NCBI RefSeq assembly: GCF_020524025.1
Contig: NZ_JAIVKN010000004.1
Location: 248,001 to 312,000, forward strand
Direction: 5' to 3'
DNA length: 64,000 bases
Origin: Halobacillus litoralis
GTDB lineage: Bacteria; Bacillota; Bacilli; Bacillales; Halobacillaceae
The notes beneath the pieces were generated by a model. That model worked only from the letters and a program-made list of their open reading frames with translations. It ran no database searches and had not been told where the DNA came from. Shown here in pieces: positions 25,210-34,100 of this stretch (position 1 is its first letter; every line of letters begins with the position of its first letter). Position numbers and translations under genes: made by a program.

Positions 25210-25243
25210 AAAAAGCAGAGCCTGGAAGCGGCTCTGCTTTTTC
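25210..25243 (+). terminator. terminator after HTH gene
   Basis: AAAAGCAGAGCC, 7-nt loop, GGCTCTGCTTTTT. Confidence 0.92.
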
Positions 25244-25288
25244 ATTTACTGGCATAAGATTAAAATAAACTGAAAGATAAATTGTTCT

Positions 25289-25669
25289 TTATCCTCTTAA
25301 CGCAGTGGCTTCAATCTCAACTTTGGCTCCTTTAGGGAGCTTACTCACTTCAACAGCTGCCCGTGCAGGGTATGGTTCGCTTAAGTAGCTTGCATATACT
25401 TCATTCACGGAAGAAAAATCATCCATGGATGCTAAATAGATATTCATCTTAACGACGTTTTGAAATGTAAGCCCCGCTTCCTTAAGGATCGCGTGAATAT
25501 TTTCCATCACCTGCTTTGTTTGTTCGGTAACATCCTCGGATACGAATTCCATAGATGCAGGGTCTAAAGGGATCTGTCCGGAAATAAAGACAAGATTTCC
25601 AAGGTCAGCGGCTTGAGAATAAGGGCCGATGGCACCAGGGGCTTTATCGGTAGATATAGGTGTAAACAT
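25289..25669 (-). CDS. ridA: RidA family 2-iminobutanoate/2-iminopropanoate deaminase
   Basis: 126 residues. Hydrolyses reactive enamine/imine products of PLP enzymes. Signature residues: GAIGPYSQAADLGNLVFISGQIPLD, the Arg of YPARAAVEVSKLPKGAKVEIEATA (substrate carboxylate contact) and the terminal Glu. Start is ATG 25669 with AAGGAGAGA about 9 nt upstream; upstream in-frame codons lack a ribosome site. Monocistronic. Confidence 0.92.
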   Translation of the reverse strand: MFTPISTDKAPGAIGPYSQAADLGNLVFISGQIPLDPASMEFVSEDVTEQTKQVMENIHAILKEAGLTFQNVVKMNIYLASMDDFSSVNEVYASYLSEPYPARAAVEVSKLPKGAKVEIEATALRG

Positions 25670-25957
25670 AGCTCTCTCTCCTTGTATGTAGATTTTTTTA
25701 AATCGTATCATGATTCATCGAAATAAGAAATTCTTTCTTTTAGGAAAACAGTTAAGAAGAATAGGGGAAAATTAATGTTAAAAAGAAGTGATCCGATAAA
25801 AATATTGCAGGACAGATTACCCGTGAACAGACAATTGAGATATGTTTGAGTTATGTCAGTGAGCTTAGTAAACACATTTATTTGGAAAATATATGATCTG
25901 AAGAAATAGTTGTTTATCCTTTGCCTATAAGGGTAATTGACGTGAGAGGGAGTTGGA

Positions 25958-26134
25958 ATGATGGACTACAAAAACCGATTAGAAGAGCAAATAGAAGAAC
26001 TACGCTTACGTATGTATGAGATTCACAATAAAAACTCAGAAGATACAGAGCTTTTACGTATATCCCAAGAATTGGATGACCTTTTGAATCGCTTTAGAGA
26101 ACAAGAAAGCTATCCTTGTTCAAGTCAATCCTAA
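25958..26134 (+). CDS. Spo0E-like aspartyl-phosphate phosphatase
   Basis: 58 residues with the diagnostic SQELDDLLNRF motif of Spo0E/YisI/YnzD proteins, which dephosphorylate Spo0A~P and hold back sporulation. Two helices flank a short loop (NKNSEDTE), as in the family. RBS GAGAGGGAG precedes tandem ATG codons at 25958 and 25961; either may be used. A structured, untranslated stretch with a terminator follows. Confidence 0.85.
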   Translation: MMDYKNRLEEQIEELRLRMYEIHNKNSEDTELLRISQELDDLLNRFREQESYPCSSQS

Positions 26135-26262
26135 TTCGAGCTTAGCGGCTTGAACCTTCAACGTTTATGTGGTAGTTTTATCGTAATGTCACCCTGGCAA
26201 TCGAATCGACTGCGGGAAACTTAACCATTTCTATAGGGTGACAGGTTTACTATAGGATTTCA

Positions 26263-26292
26263 GCCTTCTACATTTTGTAGAAGGCTTTTTTG
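26263..26292 (+). terminator. terminator after Spo0E-like gene
   Basis: GCCTTCTAC, loop ATTTT, GTAGAAGGC, six T. Confidence 0.92.
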
Positions 26293-26396
26293 TATTCTTC
26301 TATATTTTCACATCCGTCTTTATTAGTAAAATTCAAATGAGATGTCGGGAGGTCATTTGCGGTTCTTTTTCCTCTTTTTAATAACCTTAACCCCCT

Positions 26397-26410
26397 TGTA
26401 AACGGTTTAT
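26397..26410 (+). promoter_or_regulatory. weak cre-like site before cstA
   Basis: TGTAAACGGTTTAT matches 12 of 14 cre positions (last two differ). cstA is a carbon-starvation gene, so CcpA control is plausible. Confidence 0.35.
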
Positions 26411-26518
26411 ATTCAAGAAAAAAAAGATAAAAAAATAAATATTCAGAAAATGGGTTGTTATTCGACAAATCAACCGATAGAATACTCCTTACATTCAATT
26501 TTGAAAGGAGGCTCAGCG

Positions 26519-27964
26519 ATGATCACATTTATCGCATCAATTGTTTTACTTATCGTCGGATATCTCGTTTATGGAAAGGTGGTTGAACGAATTTTCGTCA
26601 TCAATGACCATACCCCGACACCTGCTTATGAAAACAATGACGGATTTGACTATATGCCGATGAGCTGGTGGAAAGCGAGTTTAATCCAACTGCTGAATAT
26701 CGCTGGGCTTGGTCCTATATTCGGTGCGGTTATGGGAGCCCTTTACGGCCCGGTTGCATTTATATGGATTGTAATTGGAACAATTTTTGGAGGAGCTGTA
26801 CATGACTATTTCTCAGGAATGCTTTCCCTGCGTCATAAAGGAGAACAATTCCCTGGGTTAGTTGGAAAATATTTAGGAAAGCCTGTTCGATCTGTTATTA
26901 ATCTGCTTTCCATCGGATTGATGATTTTAGTCGCTGCGGCATTTACTGCTGGACCTGCTCAATTAATGGCAGAAGTAACGCCACTTGGATTTTTAACATC
27001 TATCGTTATCATTTTTGCTTATTTTCTATTAGCTACATTGCTGCCGATCAATAAAATAATTGGGAGAATCTATCCGATTTTCGGGGCTGTTCTCATCTTT
27101 ATGGCTGTGTCTATCGGAATCGGTTTGTTCTTTTTCGATCATTCCATCCCCAACCTGACTTTAAGTAACCTGCATCCTCAAGAACTGCCTGTGTGGCCGA
27201 TGCTTATGGTGACGGTGTCCTGTGGAGCTATTTCTGGATTCCACTGTACACAGAGTCCAATTCTCGCCCGTACTTTGAAAAAAGAGAGTGAAGGAAGAAA
27301 AGTGTTTTACGGAGCTATGGTGGCAGAAGGGATTATTGCTTTAATCTGGGCAGCAGCCGGAATGACTTTCTTCGGAAGTACAGGAGCTTTGCAGACGGCG
27401 CTTGATGCAGGTGGACCTGCCGGTGTAATTAATGAAATCAGCAGTACGACACTAGGAACGTTTGGCGGGGTTCTGGCTGTCCTTGGCGTAATTATTCTGC
27501 CAATCACGACAGGAGACACAGCTATGCGTTCTTCCAGAATGATGCTGGTCGATCTGGTGAAGCAGTTTACGGATAAAGAACTAAAAGGAAAATGGACGCC
27601 TGTCTTATTTGCACTGCCTGTGGCTGTTCCGACATTTTTATTGACTCAAATGGATTACAGCTTCCTTTGGCGTTATGTAGGTTGGTCTAATCAGGTTGTG
27701 GCAACGGTTATGTTGTGGACAGCGGCTATGTACCTGTTGAAGAACCAAAAATTCCACTGGATCTGCAGTGTTCCTGCATTATTTATGACAGCCGTCGTGA
27801 GCACCTATATATTCTATGCTCCTGAAGGATTTGGTTTAGAGTATTCCATATCCATGATATTAGGCGCTGTCATTTGGACGGTCGTCTTCACATGGTTTGT
27901 CTGGCAGGTAGTGAAACACAAAGTGAATAAAGACACGAAAATTATCACACCAAAAGCTGGATAA
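26519..27964 (+). CDS. cstA: carbon starvation protein CstA (peptide/pyruvate transporter)
   Basis: 481-residue transporter of the CstA family, which imports peptides or pyruvate when preferred carbon runs out. Typical elements: NDGFDYMPMSWWKASLIQLLNIAGLGPIFGA is the family N-terminal region, FGGAVHDYFSGMLSLRHKG, GAISGFHCTQSPILARTL, and ITTGDTAMRSSRMML. ATG 26519 is 7 nt after AAAGGAGG; the frame extends upstream but without ribosome site. It is of the shorter class seen in Firmicutes. Monocistronic, with strong terminator. Confidence 0.9.
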   Translation: MITFIASIVLLIVGYLVYGKVVERIFVINDHTPTPAYENNDGFDYMPMSWWKASLIQLLNIAGLGPIFGAVMGALYGPVAFIWIVIGTIFGGAVHDYFSGMLSLRHKGEQFPGLVGKYLGKPVRSVINLLSIGLMILVAAAFTAGPAQLMAEVTPLGFLTSIVIIFAYFLLATLLPINKIIGRIYPIFGAVLIFMAVSIGIGLFFFDHSIPNLTLSNLHPQELPVWPMLMVTVSCGAISGFHCTQSPILARTLKKESEGRKVFYGAMVAEGIIALIWAAAGMTFFGSTGALQTALDAGGPAGVINEISSTTLGTFGGVLAVLGVIILPITTGDTAMRSSRMMLVDLVKQFTDKELKGKWTPVLFALPVAVPTFLLTQMDYSFLWRYVGWSNQVVATVMLWTAAMYLLKNQKFHWICSVPALFMTAVVSTYIFYAPEGFGLEYSISMILGAVIWTVVFTWFVWQVVKHKVNKDTKIITPKAG

Positions 27965-28004
27965 AAATAATCACCTTCCATAAAAGGAGGGTGATTATTT
28001 TTTA
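27963..28004 (+). terminator. terminator of cstA
   Basis: AAAATAATCACCTTCC with GGAGGGTGATTATTTTTT. Confidence 0.92.
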
Positions 28005-28105
28005 TCAGGTAACGATAATAAAAGGCATTTAATTATTGCCTAGTAACCTCATCGGAATATTATGATAAGATATAAATATAGACTTATCAGAAAGGAGTCG
28101 GTTCG

Positions 28106-29053
28106 ATGAGCAAAATATATGTACTTCATGAAAATGACGAATGGACCGATCATTTGACCCAGCGTTTAGAACAATTAAACCTTCCTTATGAACTTTGGCA
28201 TCTCGATCAAGGGACTTTAGATTTAACGAGTGAACCACCTGAGGGAGTTTTCTATAACCGCATTAGTGCCTCCAGTCATACAAGAAACCACCGTTATGCT
28301 CCTGAATATACTGAGGCAGTTCTTGCATGGTTGGAACGTCATAAGCGTACAGTCGTCAATGGAAGCCGGGCACTTAGGCTTGAAGTAAGCAAGGTGAATC
28401 AATATATGGCCCTGAATCAAGCAGGAATTGAAACACCAAAGACCATCACGGCTGTAGGTAAAGACAATATTTTAGAAGCTGCACGACAGCTGGGGATGAA
28501 ATCGTTTATTACCAAGCATAATCGGGCAGGTAAAGGCCAGGGTGTTCAGCTCTTTCATTCAACAGAAGCTTTGCGGGAATACTTGTATGGTCCTTCCTTT
28601 GAAGAACCTGTTGATGGAATAACACTTATTCAGCAGTATATAGAAGCTCCAGAGCCCTTTATTGTCCGCCATGAATTTGTGGGTGGAAAGTTTGTTTATG
28701 GCGTGCGAGTAGATACGTCTGAAGGGTTCGAATTGTGTCCTGCAGATGCTTGTTCCATTGAAGATCTCTATTGTCCGACAGATGCACAAAAGCAGGAGGC
28801 ACCAAGGGCAAAGTTAGAGATCCTGCAAAATTACAAACCAGATATCATTGAGAAGTACGAACAGTTTTTAAATGAAAATAACGTTCAAGTGGCAGGAATT
28901 GAAGCGATTCAGGACAGCGATGGGAATTTGTACACCTACGATGTAAATACAAATACGAATTATAATTCAGAAGCAGAGTCAAAAGCTGGTCAATATGGCA
29001 TGCTTGAGCTTGCAAGATATCTTGGGGGCTTATTAGAAAAGTCACTTGTATAG
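28106..29053 (+). CDS. ATP-grasp (RimK-like) ligase
   Basis: 315 residues. ATP-grasp core: KSFITKHNRAGKGQGVQLF (P-loop-like lid and Lys), LIQQYIEAPEPFIVRHEFVGGKFVYGV, and YDVNTNTNYN near the end with the metal-binding Asp/Asn. It resembles the alpha-L-glutamate ligase/RimK group which joins an acid to an amine. Target unknown. RBS AAAGGAG; stands alone, ended by a terminator shared with the convergent gene. Confidence 0.78.
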   Translation: MSKIYVLHENDEWTDHLTQRLEQLNLPYELWHLDQGTLDLTSEPPEGVFYNRISASSHTRNHRYAPEYTEAVLAWLERHKRTVVNGSRALRLEVSKVNQYMALNQAGIETPKTITAVGKDNILEAARQLGMKSFITKHNRAGKGQGVQLFHSTEALREYLYGPSFEEPVDGITLIQQYIEAPEPFIVRHEFVGGKFVYGVRVDTSEGFELCPADACSIEDLYCPTDAQKQEAPRAKLEILQNYKPDIIEKYEQFLNENNVQVAGIEAIQDSDGNLYTYDVNTNTNYNSEAESKAGQYGMLELARYLGGLLEKSLV

Positions 29054-29092
29054 AAAAGATCGATCACATAACCTATGTGATCGATCTTTTTT
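29054..29092. terminator. bidirectional terminator
   Basis: AAAAGATCGATCACATA, loop ACC, TATGTGATCGATCTTTTTT between convergent genes. Confidence 0.93.
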
Positions 29093-30149
29093 AGTGCCGC
29101 TTACTAAGCCATAAAACGCCTGATTTTGCGAGTCGGGGCAGAACACCAGTCATTGGTTTTTGTAACATATTACCGAATCCATCATTTTTACCAAGTGATC
29201 CCAGAGCACCTTTCAGTTTAACGGAGCCTGGGCGTTCCGGCACCCGTCCATGGAGAACGGCAAGAAGGACTTCTGCCACCTTTTCTCCTTGCTGACCAGC
29301 CAGCTGAGCACTTGGAGAATATTCAGAAGATGCACAATCTCCAACGACATAGACGTTTTGGTGGGAAGGAACTTGATAAAAATCATTGATTATAATCTTC
29401 TCCTGGTCATCCTTTTCAAATGGGAGTTCACGTACCAAATAGTTGGGGCGTACCCCTGCTGTCCAGACGGTTACATCGTTAAGATAGCAGACACCATTAT
29501 TACAGACACCATCTTTTTCGACATACTCAACGTTGGCCCCATGAATGACTTCCACTTGATTGTCTTTAAACCATTTTTCGACGTATTCCTGAATTTTTGA
29601 ATCGAAAGCCTTCAGGACTGTATCGCCTCGATCAAGCAGACGAATGTTTAAATCTGGTCGGCTCTCACGAACTTCTGAGGCAACTTCAATGCCGCTTAAG
29701 CCCGCCCCGACGACGGTAATCTTTCCATATGCACCGAGGTTATTGATAGAAAAGCCTGCACTTCTGGATTTAGAGAAGGTTTGGACACTTTCTGTAAACT
29801 CACGTGCGCCTTCAATTCCATGATAATTGTCTTCACATCCGAGTCCAATGAGCAGGTAGTCATAGGGGATATTTTCAACTCCACCTTTGACAATGATTTC
29901 TTCCTGTTCTGGATCAATCTTTACAATTTCATCAAAGACATAATCCACTTGTTCATGGGTAGGGAAATCGACACGGGCATGTCGATCGGATTCGGTTCCT
30001 GCGGCAATAGTGTAAAACTCAGTTTTTAATGAATGATAAGGATTGCGGTCTATAACAGTAATATGTACGTCCTCTGGTAAATTGTCGAGCAGACCATGTA
30101 ACGTATTCATTCCGCCATAGCCGCCTCCCAAAATAACGACTTCTTTCAC
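29091..30149 (-). CDS. NDH-2-like FAD/NAD(P) oxidoreductase (YutJ-like)
   Basis: 352 residues, pyridine-nucleotide disulfide fold. FAD site VVILGGGYGGMNTLHGL at the N-terminus; NAD site ITVVGAGLSGIEVASEV near residue 150; second FAD contact NVYVVGDCASSEYSPSAQLAGQQG. It resembles type II NADH dehydrogenase and the B. subtilis YutJ branch. A CNNGVC pair near residue 215 is notable for a putative disulfide. The C-terminus lacks a clear membrane anchor helix. No neighbouring respiratory gene. Confidence 0.8.
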   Translation of the reverse strand: MKEVVILGGGYGGMNTLHGLLDNLPEDVHITVIDRNPYHSLKTEFYTIAAGTESDRHARVDFPTHEQVDYVFDEIVKIDPEQEEIIVKGGVENIPYDYLLIGLGCEDNYHGIEGAREFTESVQTFSKSRSAGFSINNLGAYGKITVVGAGLSGIEVASEVRESRPDLNIRLLDRGDTVLKAFDSKIQEYVEKWFKDNQVEVIHGANVEYVEKDGVCNNGVCYLNDVTVWTAGVRPNYLVRELPFEKDDQEKIIINDFYQVPSHQNVYVVGDCASSEYSPSAQLAGQQGEKVAEVLLAVLHGRVPERPGSVKLKGALGSLGKNDGFGNMLQKPMTGVLPRLAKSGVLWLSKRH

Positions 30150-30425
30150 TTTGTTCCACCACCTTGTATAAGATCAATTCCTAATATAAGGAAAGTTGTT
30201 TTTTCGTAAGCGTTTCCTGAATTCTCACCATCTTTAGAGTACCAAAAAAAACAATGGAAAACTATACAAACTAAGCATTTCCTCTGTATCAGAGCATCTA
30301 TATGATTTAAAATGCGGCGTTTCATCATCAAAATATGAAAAGAGGAAAAAAAAGAGATGCTTTATTATCATGAGGAAAACGTGGTAAATTAAACACATTA
30401 CATGCAGCACAGAAAGGACGCAGTT

Positions 30426-31493
30426 ATGAAACAAATACATAGCAACATTTTACAGTTCCGTGGGAGTCATTATGAGTTTGGTTTTTATCAGGGGAAATTA
30501 TTAAAAGACTCCTGGACCGTTCAAAATCGTGAAAAACAGTGGCGTGTGCGAAAGCCGCGGTTTACTGTAGAGGAAAGGGAAGTTAAAGAAGCGATTACTC
30601 GATTTGCTCCTGGGGTGTGGGATGAACTTCTTGGTATTCGTGATGCTTTGGAATGGCCGATGGAACGTGTCATGATGGAGTTTGGTGGTTATCGAATTGA
30701 TTATAAACAGAGTGGCTGTTCCATTATGACAGGGGATGGATACTTTATTAGAAATTATGACTACATGCCTAAAACCTACGAAGGAAGGTACAGTCTTTTT
30801 CAGCCTACCGATCAAGGTTACAGCATCATCGGACCGACCCAGAGAATTACGGGACGGATGGATGGTATGAATGAAAAAGGACTTGTAATGGGATATAATT
30901 TTATGCACCGTAAACGTCCGGGAAACGGATTTATCTGCTGTATGATTGGTCGTTTAATTCTGGAGTCTTGTTCGAACGTCCAAGAGGCTGTGGATATGCT
31001 GCGCGAAATTCCGCACCGCCATTCCTTCAGTTATACTGTGTATGATCGGAGTAACCGTACATACATTGTCGAAGCTTCACCAAGAGGTGTTGAAGTGAGA
31101 GAGTCCAATGTCTGTACAAATCATTTTGAAATTATGACGAAAGAAAATCGCAACCACCTTGTTGACTCTATGAAACGAATGGATGCTATTAACACGAAAC
31201 GTCCTCATATAAAAAGTTCCTATGATGCCTTTCGTCTTATGAACGATACAGATCAGGGAGTGTTCTCGAAACTTTACAGCAACTGGGCAGGTACCATTCA
31301 TACATCCGGATATCTCCCTCAGGAAATGAAAGCTTTGTTTGCTCTCGGGGGAGATCAGGATCCGGTGTCATTTGATTTTGCAAAGTGGCTGGAAAAAGAG
31401 GACCTCTCACAAGCTAAAATTTATGGCGAGGTCGATACTGATCTGCCTTTCGCCCATATGGAAGACGGAGCATACTGGAGCGGGAAAAAGTAA
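30426..31493 (+). CDS. C45 family autoproteolytic acyltransferase/hydrolase
   Basis: 355 residues. N-terminal nucleophile hydrolase of the acyl-CoA:6-APA acyltransferase (C45) group: the sequence Q-S-G-C-S-I-M near residue 99 holds the Cys that becomes the new N-terminus after self-cleavage; RNYDYMP and GMNEKGLVMGYNF follow as in the family. Substrate unknown; N-acyl amino acid or amide hydrolysis is typical. ATG 30426 is chosen behind GAAAGGA; an in-frame ATG at 30402 lacks a site. Confidence 0.8.
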   Translation: MKQIHSNILQFRGSHYEFGFYQGKLLKDSWTVQNREKQWRVRKPRFTVEEREVKEAITRFAPGVWDELLGIRDALEWPMERVMMEFGGYRIDYKQSGCSIMTGDGYFIRNYDYMPKTYEGRYSLFQPTDQGYSIIGPTQRITGRMDGMNEKGLVMGYNFMHRKRPGNGFICCMIGRLILESCSNVQEAVDMLREIPHRHSFSYTVYDRSNRTYIVEASPRGVEVRESNVCTNHFEIMTKENRNHLVDSMKRMDAINTKRPHIKSSYDAFRLMNDTDQGVFSKLYSNWAGTIHTSGYLPQEMKALFALGGDQDPVSFDFAKWLEKEDLSQAKIYGEVDTDLPFAHMEDGAYWSGKK

Positions 31494-31699
31494 AAGGGAA
31501 ACTTTGACCTTCTCTGAATGTGGAGCTTAATAGAGGTTTAGGATTGTCTGGTTTATTATTGTTGAAACCCGGAAGCCGTCAGAGGTAAAGACATAAGCGA
31601 TGAGAAACAAAAATATTATTTGAAACTATTTATGTATGAAGATGCAAGGGTTTCATTATGATAAGATAAAAAACAGAATTGAAACATTTGGAGGTCACT

Positions 31700-32479
31700 A
31701 TGGAAGATATATTACAGATGAAAAATAAAAATGTCGTCGTCATGGGCGTCGCAAATAAAAGAAGTCTCGCATGGGGAGTTGCAAAATCGCTTTATCAAGC
31801 GGGAGCTAACGTTATTTTTACATATAGAAAAGAACGAAGTTTTACAAAATTGGAGAAGTTATTGAAAGAGGATGGTTTAGAAGCGAAAGCCATCGTCCAA
31901 TGTGATGTTAATAGTGATGAAAGTATTCAGCAGGCGTTTACAACCATTGGAGAAAAAGTAGGAGTCATCCATGGTGTTTGTCATTCCATTGCTTTTGCTC
32001 ATGCGGAGGATTTAAAAGGAGGTTTCGTTGATACATCAAGAGAAGGTTTTTCCTTTGCACAGGATACAAGTGCTTATTCCCTCGTTGCTGTCGCTAAAGC
32101 CAGTCAGCCCTATATGACCGAAGGTGGGGCTATGATTGCAATGAGTTATCTTGGAGCAGAAAGAGTTGTACAAGGTTATAATGTTATGGGAGTGGCCAAA
32201 GCTTCCCTTGAAGCAACGGTTCGTTACCTTGCTGCAGAACTTGGGCAGCACAGTATTCGTGTGAATGCTATTTCTGCTGGAGCTGTCCGCACGCTGGCAG
32301 CCAAGGGTGTTCCGAGTTTTAACGAAATTCTACACAAAATAGAAGAAACATCGCCACTTAGAAAGAACGTGACTCAAGAAGAAGTAGGAGACATGTCTTT
32401 AGCTATGATGAGTCACTTGTCACGAGGCGTGACGGGAGAAATTGTTTATGTAGACTCTGGTTACAATATATTAGGATAA
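31700..32479 (+). CDS. fabI: enoyl-ACP reductase FabI
   Basis: 259 residues. Last step of each fatty acid elongation cycle: NAD(P)H-dependent reduction of trans-2-enoyl-ACP. Atypical SDR with the FabI pattern: VVVMGVANKRSLAWGVAKSL for NAD binding, MSYLGAERVVQGYNVMGVAK with the Tyr-x6-Lys active site, and VNAISAGAVRTLAAKGV. ATG 31700 has GGAGG 6 nt upstream, so the longer frame beginning 31679 is rejected. Monocistronic. Confidence 0.93.
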   Translation: MEDILQMKNKNVVVMGVANKRSLAWGVAKSLYQAGANVIFTYRKERSFTKLEKLLKEDGLEAKAIVQCDVNSDESIQQAFTTIGEKVGVIHGVCHSIAFAHAEDLKGGFVDTSREGFSFAQDTSAYSLVAVAKASQPYMTEGGAMIAMSYLGAERVVQGYNVMGVAKASLEATVRYLAAELGQHSIRVNAISAGAVRTLAAKGVPSFNEILHKIEETSPLRKNVTQEEVGDMSLAMMSHLSRGVTGEIVYVDSGYNILG

Positions 32480-32490
32480 ATGCTGGATTG

Positions 32491-32520
32491 AAAACTCCCC
32501 GGGTATCCCGGGGAGTTTTT
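32491..32520 (+). terminator. terminator of fabI
   Basis: AAAACTCCCCGGG, loop TAT, CCCGGGGAGTTTTT. Confidence 0.95.
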
Positions 32521-32623
32521 CTTTATCATTCATGAAAACGTTTCACGTGGAGCATTTGGGGTATGGGTATTTTAAGTAGTAAAAAACTCATAGAACCAAA
32601 CCATTAGAATGGGGGATTCGTTT

Positions 32624-34000
32624 ATGCAAAGACAACAAACAATTATCGAAGAATCTTTAAAAGCCATTATGGAAGATGAAGAATTTCTTCCTGACCTGAA
32701 ATCGCAAACGCGGGAGCAGGCATACAAATCCTTAGTTGCTCTACTTTCTACACCCAATCACGTACATAAATCCTTTTTACGAGTAGCTCTTGAAAATGGG
32801 ACCATTGTACGCGTGCCCGCTTTTCGTGTTCAGCATAGTGACACGGTTGGTCCTTATAAAGGTGGGATTCGATTTCATGAGTCGGTTAATGAGGAAGAAG
32901 TTGCAAATCTTGCTAAGTTGATGACTTTAAAAAATGCTTTACATGAACTTCCTTTCGGAGGCGGTAAGGGAGGAGTTGTCATCAATCCTAAAGAGTACAG
33001 CGTGAAAGAACTTAATTTAATTTGTAAGAAATATGTACAGTATTTTAATGATATTTTAGGACCTGATAAAGATATTCCAGCACCAGATGTAGGGACTGGG
33101 GAACGTGAAATGGACTGGATGATGGGAGAATTTAAAAATATTCACCCTGGAGAGCCATATCGGAACAGTTTTACAGGGAAAAGTATTGTGAATGGTGGTT
33201 CTCTCGGAAGGAGAGAATCTACCGGGAAGGGTGTTTATTTTACTTTCCGGTACATGATGCATGATTTTGTGAAGGAGAATAAGAAATGGCTTGGGGAAAC
33301 AGAGAACAGGTTTGCACATACAGCTTTAGATCACTCAGACCAAAAGTTAAAAATTGCGATACAAGGGTTTGGAAACCTTGGTTCAGTTGCTGCACTTGAA
33401 GCGTATCAATGTGATGATCTTCAGAATAAAGTTGTCGCTGTAAGTGATGCCGGCGTCATGCTTTACAATGAGGATGGTCTTGATATTCCGGGGCTGGTGC
33501 AGTACACCAAAGATAACGACGGGGATCTTCCCGCTTCAGAAGAAGAGTTAAGGCACCATGATATTAATGCCGATGTAAAAGAGCGGGATGATTTGCTAAC
33601 TCTGGATGTAGATGTGTTAATTTTAGCTGCACTTGAAGACCAAATCCATAATGAAAATATGGAGGATATTCAAGCGAAGTTGATTGTGGAGGGTGCGAAC
33701 GGGCCGATAACAGAAGAAGCAGATAAGTACTTAGCTGATAAGGGAGTATTAATCGTACCAGACATTTTAGCAAATGCCGGGGGAGTTATTGTTTCCTATT
33801 ATGAATGGGTGCAGGGAAGGGAAGCTCAATTTTTAACCGAAGATGAAGTATTCAAGCGGCTTTTTGACAAGATGAAAGGGACGATGGATACAATCCTGCC
33901 ACAGTTTTTCAGTGATCCTTTTCCGCTTCGTCAGAATTGTTATATTCACTCGGTTATGAAACTTTCCACTATTATGTATCGGCAGGGAAAATTATATTAA
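32624..34000 (+). CDS. glutamate dehydrogenase, longer variant
   Basis: Interconverts glutamate and 2-oxoglutarate plus ammonia. Core motifs are intact: VGPYKGGIRFH, LPFGGGKGGVV (Lys), DIPAPDVGTGEREMDWMM with catalytic Asp, IAIQGFGNLGSVAA for NAD(P), and ILANAGGVIVSYYEWVQ. At 458 residues it exceeds the ~426 of RocG/GudB; about 25 extra residues lie before the Rossmann fold (KKWLGETENRFAHTALDHSD), and the C-terminus (IHSVMKLSTIMYRQGKLY) differs from the usual ending. ATG 32624 follows GGGGGA; an ATG at 32609 overlaps it. Glutamate is a solute and the proline precursor in halophilic bacilli. Confidence 0.88.
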   Translation: MQRQQTIIEESLKAIMEDEEFLPDLKSQTREQAYKSLVALLSTPNHVHKSFLRVALENGTIVRVPAFRVQHSDTVGPYKGGIRFHESVNEEEVANLAKLMTLKNALHELPFGGGKGGVVINPKEYSVKELNLICKKYVQYFNDILGPDKDIPAPDVGTGEREMDWMMGEFKNIHPGEPYRNSFTGKSIVNGGSLGRRESTGKGVYFTFRYMMHDFVKENKKWLGETENRFAHTALDHSDQKLKIAIQGFGNLGSVAALEAYQCDDLQNKVVAVSDAGVMLYNEDGLDIPGLVQYTKDNDGDLPASEEELRHHDINADVKERDDLLTLDVDVLILAALEDQIHNENMEDIQAKLIVEGANGPITEEADKYLADKGVLIVPDILANAGGVIVSYYEWVQGREAQFLTEDEVFKRLFDKMKGTMDTILPQFFSDPFPLRQNCYIHSVMKLSTIMYRQGKLY

Positions 34001-34005
34001 GCATG

Positions 34006-34037
34006 ATTGCTCAGCTGCAAAAAAGCTGAGCTTTTTT
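34006..34037 (+). terminator. terminator of glutamate dehydrogenase gene
   Basis: GCTCAGCT, loop, AGCTGAGC, six T. Confidence 0.92.
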
Positions 34038-34100
34038 GTGCATTAATTTGAAAATAAGGGCAGATTAATGAGAGAGTGCTTATTTTAAGGAGGAATATTC

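Larger units (their letters stand above)
26135..26518 (+). other. gene-free region with inverted repeat and terminator
   Basis: After the Spo0E-like gene, TGTCACCCT (26187-26195) and AGGGTGACA (26235-26243) form a perfect 9-bp stem around 39 nt, then a terminator at 26263. Together they could be a structured 3' UTR or a separate RNA. The remainder up to cstA is A/T-rich and holds its promoter and a weak cre. Confidence 0.45.

Noticed and set aside
26225-26262. T-box-like AGGGTGACAGG before cstA
   Set aside because: Lacks the T-box GGTACCGCG core and specifier loop; it is the right arm of an inverted repeat.
30234-30440. 68-codon minus-strand frame upstream of the C45 hydrolase gene
   Set aside because: Overlaps the region needed for the C45 promoter and has no ribosome site.
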